DNA from: Zygaena filipendulae
Lineage: Eukaryota > Arthropoda > Insecta > Lepidoptera > Zygaenidae
DNA length: 64,000 nucleotides
Assembly: GCA_907165275.2 (NCBI GenBank)
Contig: OU015653.1
Coordinates: 4,246,001 to 4,310,000, forward strand
Direction of reading: 5' to 3'
The stretch's first letter is position 1. Each line of letters opens with the position of its first letter. Of this stretch, positions 32,758 through 64,000 are shown piece by piece. Made by a program: the position numbers and the translations under genes. The notes under the pieces are model-generated. The model was not told where the DNA came from and did no database searches. It was given only the letters and a program-made list of their open reading frames with translations.

Positions 32758-34120
32758 AATTCAAACATTTAGGATGGAAAATTTAAAATGACTATTCCTT
32801 GTTTTTTGTACACCAAACAGCAGCGTTACATTCAAACAATTTGAAGACAATAAATAATATTTTAGTACCTAGTTTGCCTATAGCCATGATATGAGGTCGC
32901 AAAAGTAAAAACAAACATCAAAGGCACGCGCCGTGCGTTTCGCTTCGCAAAGATCGGAGAGCAAAGCTTTTGCGTTGAAAGTCGGTCGTATACTGGAATG
33001 TTTAACAAGTGTAGGTCTGCGGAGCTAGGATGCGCAACATGATAAGATTTTATCGAGCCATTTTATCGATTCTCGTCGACATAATATATCGTTTTGTCTA
33101 CCAGTGGTAAAAAATGTTTAACCGAATCTAGTCTTAACTCAATACCCCACTACTGCACTTTTTTGCTTGGACGCCCACAAATATTTGTCGTGTCGACAAT
33201 TTTATCTTTCGTTCGACAAACATATCGTGTTGCGCATCCTAGCTCCGCTGGTAGGAGACACGAGCCGGATTTTTCTAACTTGTTGCGTGGTAAAATTGTT
33301 AATACTTGTAAGTAATATGAAATAATGAAGTGTACCTAATACATTGTATCCTAGTTGTAATTAGTAAAAGATAAAAAAAAAGGTTCCATGAATATTAAAA
33401 TCACCTACATAGGTTGTTCTTAATTATACACATAACCCGTCATCATGATAAAAACCATGACGAGGTGCACTTACAAGGTGGCTTCACTTACAAGGTAGCT
33501 GGTATATTTAGCGCACAAAAAAGGCACTACATCTAAGTATACCTATATCTACATATAAATAAAATTGAAGTGTCTGTTTGTAATTCCAAATTAACAGCTT
33601 TTCACTAAATACATATGAAAGTTTATACGGTACAGACTACTATACAAACAAATCAAGTTTTTAAATTTTTGTCTGTCTGTCTGTTGGTTCCGGCTAATCT
33701 TTGAAATGGCTGGACCGATTTTAATTTAGGTTTAAATTGGGTATAGAAAGATAAATGCCGATTTAACTACTTACTTAAATTTTACCTACTTACCTGATAT
33801 AGGTACCTAAATTGGTACCATTTTTGCGCGTTTGTGTTATGCCCGTTTTGAAGTCGCTAATTTTCAAAAAAGTGAAAGACGAAAATATTAAAACGTAGTG
33901 GTTATATACTCTTTGATTTATAGGAAAGAAAAATCTAAGTAGGTAGGTACTGTGTCATCCAAAGTGTCATCTTATAAACAACTCAATTAACAACCGGTCA
34001 CAACTTTCAACCTTTAACTATCCCCTATTTCGCCATTTCTCACACATTTTCCAGAAATAAAACCAAAAATAAAATAAAATGTAAAGCTCTTCCATCCAAA
34101 TTACAAATAAACTATTATGG
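32758..34120. promoter_or_regulatory. Divergent intergenic region, probable promoters of two genes
   Basis: Separates the start codons of the minus-strand NSUN7-like gene (32757) and the plus-strand gene at 34121. No TATA box stands out. It contains the TIR element at 33018-33250, and 33550-33740 resembles the inverted segment at 11205-11430 (ccaaattaacagcttttcac). Confidence 0.5.
33018..33250. mobile_element. 233-bp TIR element upstream of the NSUN7-like gene
   Basis: The left end gcggagctaggatgcgcaac is inverted at the right as gttgcgcatcctagctccgc, a perfect 20-base match. The interior is AT-rich with tttatcga and gtcgaca strings and has no ORF. Its inner edge lies 260 bases from the NSUN7-like start codon. 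Confidence 0.8.
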
Positions 34121-37100
34121 ATGTCTAGCCATATAAATAAACACTGCCCCATGGACCTACCTATGACAAATCAAGAGAGCTACATCGAACGCCGGCAGCT
34201 CTTCAAGAATGTCTGGGAAACGGCAATGCACTTGGATGCCAATGAGCCTGATATCATGACCAAACCGAAACTTATCAGGTTGGAAACTGCACGCATTAAC
34301 TTTCGTAACAGTAATGAAATTGAAATGCTACAAGGTATTAGACTAAAATAAATTTTGTAAATAAATGCATTATTTCTAGAACCCTGAGGTTAGACGAAGT
34401 TGATCGCTGTGTTGCCGGAAAAAGGAAAAAGCATCGCATCAAGAATTTAAGGGCAGTCTGTAACAAAATTCTAGACTTTTGTGATCGCCAGGAAGCTGAT
34501 GACATGTTTTACGAACAGGTTACAAATTACAATGTTACATAATATATACAACACAGATAAAATTATACTACATATACCTTCTATGTAGTTAAATGTATAC
34601 CACCGAAGTACAGAATGTGTTTTCTTGCGTCTACGTAAAAACGGTTTGGAAATTATGAGTGGATATTATGTACCTACCTAATTATAAAATCCTTGATTAT
34701 AGATGACTGCTAATGGACAGGAGCTCCCACAAAATAAAGCAGAGCAGAAACTTAAGAAGCAAAAACTAGGCAATGGAAAGAAGAAAGTAAGGAAAGCAGC
34801 AAGTATACATAATAGAGAGGTTCTTGAAATCACAGCTGTTGTGCCACCGGAAAGAGAAGACGATACTTCTCGAGACTTGGGCACGATGACTCTAAGAAAA
34901 AATTCTCTAGTTAAACCAGCTTTGGCTTTGCCAAAGGACAGCGAGACTAAAACTAAAAAGAAAAAATCAAGTTCTGAAGAAAACACACAACCGACTAGTG
35001 TGCCAACTAGCTTGCCATCTGGTTTAGCTAAACGTAAGCTTCTCAAGCCCTTACACAAAAAGAAGACTGTAAAGAAAAATGAAATCACCGGAGGTGCCCG
35101 CCTCATTTCGTCTCCAGGTATATTCTAAATGCGTACATTCTCAGATGTGGTCTCACATTATACGGTGCCCAGTGGCAGATTACAAATTTCGAAAAATTGT
35201 AAAAATTTTAAAAAACAACAAATATGCGTCCTCCAAATGGTGGGCATCGAGCCTGACACACTTGATCTTCTTTATAGGCACATGTTTGTTTCTTTTTCTT
35301 GTGTTGTGTAATGTAGGTATTTTCTTCTTCTTCGGGTCTAGAACACATGTTTTCAAAAACGCGTAATTACAGAGCGACTGGGGAATCCTGCTAATTTCGG
35401 CTCAAATATTTTCTTTGTGTCACAGTGCTCGGATTGGTTTTGTCATGGACCAATAAAACTTGTTTAATTGGTCCATCGTTTTGTTACAACGGATTTCGTC
35501 GGATACGAAAGGATAAGAAAACGTCACATGGGCTTAAATTTGGTGACCTAGGTGGCCACCCGCCACGGTATGGTGCCGTTCTGAATAAGACGAAATTCGT
35601 CTGAGCCAGAAATAACTGCCGTACACATACAGGCGGCCCGTCCTGCCTGAACCACGTGTTCCAGTTGAAGTATGGACTATTCTATTCCAGTCAAAAAAAA
35701 ATTATCATCTCGGCATACTTATCTCTCCGAATTCAATTAATTTATACTTACAGTTTGGCCACGTTGGTTTTCAAAGAAATAAGGCCCTTTAATGGGAGAT
35801 GCAGACACTGCACACCAGACTGTAACTTTAGGTTTATGTACCTTTACATGACTAAACTAAAGTTTGATACCTTTATTAACCGACTTCCCAAAAAGGAGGA
35901 GGTTCCCTGTTCAACGCGTGTTTTTTTTTTATATTTGTTACCTCATAACTTTCGACTGGGTGAACTGATTTTGAAGATTATTTTTTTATTCAAAAGCTGG
36001 TGCTTCTCGTTGGGTCCCATTGTCATGAAACCAGGATCTGATGATGGGATCTTGGAGAAATCGAGGGAACTCTTCAAAAAATATAGGCACACCTATAGTG
36101 ATTTGGGTATTTTTTATAGTAAATCGTTCATTTGCTTTCGGAAAGCAAAATTTGAAGAAGTGGAACTGGACAAACCAAATATGGAGTAGATAGATATTTA
36201 GATGGGCTAAGTTCACTCCCGCCACGAGCTCGTCAACCTAAGTGGGCAGACACAAGCGAGCTTATCACCGAATTCAAACCGATCAGTGGTAGCACAAACC
36301 AATGATAATTTAACGTGTATTTTTGTCTTTTGGATTATCTTGGATTGCAAACAACCCAAAAACCATCCGAAATGTACCTACGCCTCGACGGGGCTACTAA
36401 AAACACAGCTAAGGTGAGGGGGAAGATCGAACGCTTTTTTGATGAGATGAGCAGTGTTGTATATGAAGTTTTGTTGAACAGTAGGTTCATATTAACTTAT
36501 GCTAAAATTAAATTAGTAATAAGTAAAGCGTAAAGACTATATTTTTCTTATTATATCGACAAAATCCTGTTAAAATTGTTCCAAACCAGAAAGATAAATA
36601 ATTAAAAATATTTTATCGCAAAAAAAAACAGGGGGAAGATGAAAACAGATGAAAGGTTAATGGGAAAAGACCGAAATAGTTTCTAATACCGTTCAAATTG
36701 ATGTTAGATGTTGTCGATGGTCACTAGGCTATGGTTTTAGGTATCCTGAAAACTCCAGAACTGCCTGTAGTGGCAACTGACAAGATATAATTAAATAACG
36801 AAGATAAAACGGCTAACATATTTCAATCTTACCCCGCCGGGGTACGACTGAAACAGAGGTTCTCAAACTTTTCCTTAAAGTTATACTAGAAAAAAAACAT
36901 CACCATCAAATAAATTCTTTTGCTTATTGTAAAGTAATTCGAAACGTTGTTTCATCTCAGAAAATAAATCTAATATAATACAAATCAATGTGACATAAGG
37001 AATTAGGATTTAGTTGCGCCGTATAATTCTAAGTTTCTTCTTTTTAACAGAATCTAAGGCTTTGGCCACATCATCATGTACGAGGTTGTAAGTATAGATT

Positions 37101-38511
37101 TCCGGACGTAATTGCGTGACTTTGAATTGCCAAAATGCAATTCGGTAGTAGGTACATAAAAAAACTAAAAAGTAACTGTGCCGCTGACAGGTTTCTAAGA
37201 TGACTGAAACAAAACAACAATGTTATTCTGACTAAATATTTCAAAGACAGAATGTAATCGCTTAGGCACAAAATTAATTCCTTTAATCTTTGCACAAAAA
37301 ATAACGGTACAAAAAATTCTTAAGTAATATCTTATCAGTCAAAGTTTGAGAATATCTGCCTATCAGTATGACTTGAAAACGGGTTAAAATCTAAACTTTT
37401 ACCTAAAGGGTCTTTCAATAGGGACGGGTCGATGTTGGCAGCCTGTGGCGGCCATGTTGTTTTAACGTCGTCTTTCTAACCTATATTTTTTTATTCAGTT
37501 AGTAATGCCAAATCACCATGGCAAGTTACACGGTTGAGCAACACGTCCAAATGTTAAAAATGTATTACCAAAATGAGTGTTCGTTAGTGCAAACGTTACG
37601 TGCATTGCGCCCATTTTACGGCAGACGAGGTGGTCCTTCAAAGTCGACTCTCCAACGTTTGGTGGCCAAATTCGACTTATCACCTTTAGACTTTTTTTTG
37701 TGGGGTTTTCTTAAGTCGCAGGTCTATACCAATAAGCCACAATCGACCGATGCCCTTAAAGTCAACATAGCTCAGGCTATCGCTGAAATTCAACCCGAAC
37801 TATGCGGCAGAGTTGTTGAACATTGGACAACTCGAATTCGTGCCACCGTGAGAAGCCGCGGCGGACATTTAAACGATGTGATTTTCCACACATAATGGCA
37901 TATATAGCTCTTTCAAATAAAAAAAAAAAATTGTTAAAATCTCACACACGGCCTTTTTTATTTCATGTCAAAATCGACCCGTCCTTATTGAAAGACCCTA
38001 TATATATTTGTCTTACCCCGTCAAATATTGATGGGGAAAGACGGAAAGCTGTAATAAACCCTAAAATAAGTACAATAGCCATATTTAGTTTCAATAATAA
38101 GTAGATATTCCAATAAAACACCCGTACCTACTTCTTGAATATAGTTACAGAACACGGGGTAACATTAAAACACTCATTTAATTTGTAAAAAGGGACAGCG
38201 CAGGTTTTTTGCATTTTTTACCGATTTCCCAAAAAGGAGGAGGTTCTCAATTTGACGCTCGAAACCTCTCATTCAAAGCGGCATGTGCTGACTGAGGTGG
38301 GGTACGTAACAAAACAGGAATCAATTTTCCCAGCACTGTAAAAATAATACTATATTACCTATCTGGAATTATAGCCGACTTTTTGTGTTGCCCCGTTTTT
38401 CATCTTGCCTCCGCTCACCTTAAAAAATCCGCAGCTACGCTTTCAACGACGCCCCGCACGCCCCTCTCATCTGTTGCATTCAGAAACTACCTATATTTGT
38501 TCAAACTTTGA
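34121..38511 (+). CDS. Unrecognised lysine-rich protein, four-exon model, 3' end uncertain
   Basis: Proposed exons are 34121-34334, 34394-34518, 34703-35117 and 38435-38511, with all phases consistent; about 276 residues. I do not recognise the family. The first two exons give an acidic-then-basic, probably helical region (QLFKNVWETAMHLDANEPD; RCVAGKRKKHRIKNLRAVCN; ILDFCDRQEADDMFYEQ). Exon 3 is Lys-rich (KAEQKLKKQKLGNGKKKVRK; PLHKKKTVKKNE), which suggests nuclear location. The fourth exon would add STTPRTPLSSVAF, with proline-directed kinase-type sites, before a stop. Weak points: exon 2 could instead start at 34380, exon 3 could run on to a stop at 35128, and a perfect donor at 38554 lies past the proposed stop. 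Exons 1-3 are convincing; the end is not. Confidence 0.5.
35490..35670 (-). pseudogene. Decayed mariner-like transposase fragment
   Basis: The minus strand reads WFRQDGPP, then GGWPPRSPNLSPCDVFLSF. These correspond to the QDGAP.. and WPPRSPDLtPLDFFLWG blocks around the second and third catalytic residues of this transposase group. Stops and substitutions break the rest. Confidence 0.6.
35875..36310 (+). repeat. ggaagtcggtt repeat family copy
   Basis: Starts ttaaccgacttcccaaaaag and contains atgatgggatcttggagaaa and tcgttcatttgctttcggaa, the reverse of blocks at 24250-24580. The aligned parts look about 85-90 percent alike by eye. Confidence 0.55.
37406..38000 (+). mobile_element. Internally deleted mariner-type element with intact TIRs
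   Basis: The terminal repeat agggtctttcaatagggacg (37407) is inverted at the right end as cgtccttattgaaagaccct (to 37999), with the match continuing into gggtcgat. TA flanks both sides (37404-37405 and 38001-38002), the expected target duplication. The element is about 595 bp against the 1.2-1.4 kb usual for this class. It lies in the last intron of the gene at 34121. Confidence 0.85.
37518..37895 (+). CDS. Fused N- and C-terminal mariner-type transposase ORF (125 aa)
   Basis: Residues 1-52 (MASYTVEQHVQMLKMYYQNE ... STLQRLVAKF) are the helix-turn-helix DNA-binding start of a transposase. From residue 53 the ORF jumps to its end (DLSPLDFFLWGFLKSQVYTN ... GGHLNDVIFHT). About 200 central residues with the first two catalytic aspartates are absent, so it cannot cut DNA, yet the reading frame is open across the junction to the natural stop. 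It could bind TIRs if expressed (inference). No promoter evidence. Confidence 0.75.
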   Translation: MASYTVEQHVQMLKMYYQNECSLVQTLRALRPFYGRRGGPSKSTLQRLVAKFDLSPLDFFLWGFLKSQVYTNKPQSTDALKVNIAQAIAEIQPELCGRVVEHWTTRIRATVRSRGGHLNDVIFHT

Positions 38512-40273
38512 AATTTGCCACTGGATACTCTGTAGATTTCAATTACTTAGGTAAGTTAAAGTATATCATTAAAATTATAAAGTTCAAAATTATATTATGT
38601 ATTTCAGGTACACTAAAATATAACTTTAGTCCGATTGTAGGACGAACTGGACTTGATCCACTTAAAAAACTGTTACCAATAGCTACTGTTCAGATTGCGT
38701 AGTCTGCCAGTGTCTGCTTAGTAAATAGGGACCTACCTATTAGTTTACAGTTTACTTCCGATTCACCGAGATTTATCTTAGGTATTATAAAAATTAAAAT
38801 TTTAGAATTATTTTGCTATTGACTACTTAGTACTTAATTACTTATTTCAAAAAATAAATGGAATTTGCTTAAAATAAAACGTTTACTTTTATTTATTTAC
38901 TTTTTAGAGTGTAAAAAAGTTAATAAATATATACTGGTGTGCGTTCCTTGGGTTTGGGCGTAGTTGTTTTAATTGAGTTGACTTGCAACCAAGCCACGAA
39001 ACGATCGAGTTGTTTTTATAACCTCAAAATATTTGAAATTCAGGCGCCATTTGTTTTTTCTCAACTCACATTGCGAATAAGACTATTTTACATCCAATTA
39101 TAAACTTTTTGTAGCTACGAAACCTCCCCTTTGTTTGTAAGAACTCCAATTGATTTCTTTTTTGACGAATCCGGTTTTTGGCGCAAACTTTGACACTTCT
39201 TAAACAATACATAGCTGTCAGAGTAAAAGTTTACTTGCTTCGGAGATGGTTGTTTGGTTGCTGCACTCTGAGCCACGGAACGGGTGAAACTACGCTCTGA
39301 CAGCTGTCAGAGTAAAATTTCATCAAGCCACGGAACGGGTAGAGAGCGCGCTCGAGCGCGTTCGAGTGCACTCGTGCGAATCCACGGAACGCGCTTCAGG
39401 TGACCGATATTTTCCAAATTCTTTGAAAGAAACGGAACGCATTTTAGTTTTGTGATCGGTCATGTCATGATGTCATGTGACATGTCATGCTGCATGCAGC
39501 TTCAGATGATTCATGAGTCATGACCACGGAATTCTCATAAGTGATAACTAATACCCTATGTGTTAATATTCAATTTTCATTTAAAAAAAGAATTCTAGAT
39601 GTTTTTTATTTATTTATTTATTTTTTGGGGAAACAAACGGCACAACATAAGTGTATATTAAAAGTATAACATAATATAAAAGTTTCGTACCCCTTTAAGT
39701 TTCCACACATAGGAAGATGTTGATTGTGGAAGTCTTTGATCTTACGTACTTTACTGTACCGTTTGTATTTACTCTCCAGCAGTTTAAAAGAAGCCCAAAA
39801 TGTGACAAATAAAGAAATATTTTTACCTACAATCACCTGCACTCATGTTTTCGAACGTATGACGCACCCTTAATGTCACTACTCACTGTCAGTGTCACAT
39901 CTGTCAATTGCTGTCAGCAGCTGTCAGCTTGTTATTTGTCAAGTAGATAGGTACATCAAATTCGAGGCCGAGATCGAAAAAAGGTTTTTGTAAATGTAAA
40001 CTTAGAATGAATTTAGCATCTAAAATTATCGTATAGGATGTAAAAAATAAACAAACTGTTATCGGAAAGTTTTTATTGGTAAGATAGTGTCTCGGTTCGA
40101 TTATCTCACTCATATGATTTTTTTGTTATTGTGTATTGATGGCACGTATCCTGTTGAGTGCTAGCTCATCATGAAATTGTGCTCTTATCATCGATGGTTC
40201 CAGTTGTAGTTCCCACGCTCATTTGTTCCCGTTGTGGGTACTGGGTACCTACTTATTGCAGAACAGCCCGATA
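38512..40273. promoter_or_regulatory. Intergenic region and Pi3K68D upstream region
   Basis: 38512-38702 holds a possible alternative 3' part of the preceding gene (gtaagt donor at 38554, then an acceptor and an ORF ending at 38702). 38930-39545 contains repeated ccacggaacg strings, the palindrome ctctgacagctgtcagag (39293-39312) and catg-rich palindromes (39460-39520). A 74-codon minus-strand ORF (39842-39618) has no recognisable features. No TATA box is evident before 40274. Confidence 0.45.
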
Positions 40274-63949
<23,676 letters not shown>

Positions 63950-63973
63950 GTGAGATCTACAAAACTTTTTTGT

Positions 63974-64000
63974 TACTAGCTGTTACCCGCGGTTACACCC
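63974..64000 (-). mobile_element. Start of another Helitron-like element, cut by the window edge
   Basis: actagctgttacccgcggtt begins 24 bases after the donor of Pi3K68D exon 28. Confidence 0.6.

Noticed and set aside
35656..36189. 177-codon plus-strand ORF
   Set aside because: It spans the edge of a transposase relic and the ggaagtcggtt repeat; composition is repeat-derived.
39618..39842. 74-codon minus-strand ORF upstream of Pi3K68D
   Set aside because: No recognisable domain, starts with no clear promoter, and ends in a TTTATTTATT low-complexity stretch. A divergent small gene is possible but not supported by sequence alone.

Overview
This window is nuclear DNA from an insect, most likely a moth or butterfly. 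GC-rich, short, phase-matched exons sit in AT-rich introns crowded with non-autonomous transposons. The commonest repeat ends in a CCGCGG..GTGAAA..CCGCGG hairpin followed by CTAGT, the form of Lep1-type Helitron-like elements of Lepidoptera. I read splice sites by eye; for three of the four genes every exon junction keeps the reading frame.

Layout. (1) 1-300: decayed end of a Gypsy-like pol. (2) 2145-13765, plus strand: Ube3a, a HECT ubiquitin ligase complete from just after the expected AZUL domain to the stop; its first exons lie left of the window. (3) 13766-17676: intergenic, filled with MITEs, between the convergent 3' ends of Ube3a and the next gene. (4) 32757-17677, minus strand: a 16-exon, 939-residue NSUN7-like protein, a member of the RNA cytosine-5 methyltransferase family in which both motif cysteines are replaced. 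(5) 32758-34120: divergent intergenic region carrying a TIR element. (6) 34121-38511, plus strand: an unrecognised, lysine-rich, probably nuclear protein whose 3' end is uncertain. Its last intron holds an internally deleted mariner whose ORF has closed in frame. (7) 38512-40273: intergenic and promoter region with palindromes and a repeated CCACGGAACG-type motif. (8) 40274 to beyond the right edge, plus strand: Pi3K68D, the class II phosphatidylinositol 3-kinase. 28 exons and about 1552 codons are visible, from the start codon with a UIM through RBD, C2, helical and lipid-kinase domains; the C-terminal PX and C2 domains should follow to the right.

The genes do not form an operon or an obvious pathway. 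Ube3a tags proteins with ubiquitin, Pi3K68D makes endosomal 3-phosphoinositides and carries a ubiquitin-binding motif, and the NSUN7-like gene is probably a germline (sperm) gene by family. The most interesting points are the loss of both catalytic-motif cysteines in the NSUN7-like protein, three GC-AG introns with identical gcaagt donors, the in-frame deleted mariner, a nested hAT element with a perfect 8-bp target duplication, and tandem or hairpin repeats that begin within bases of splice donors.
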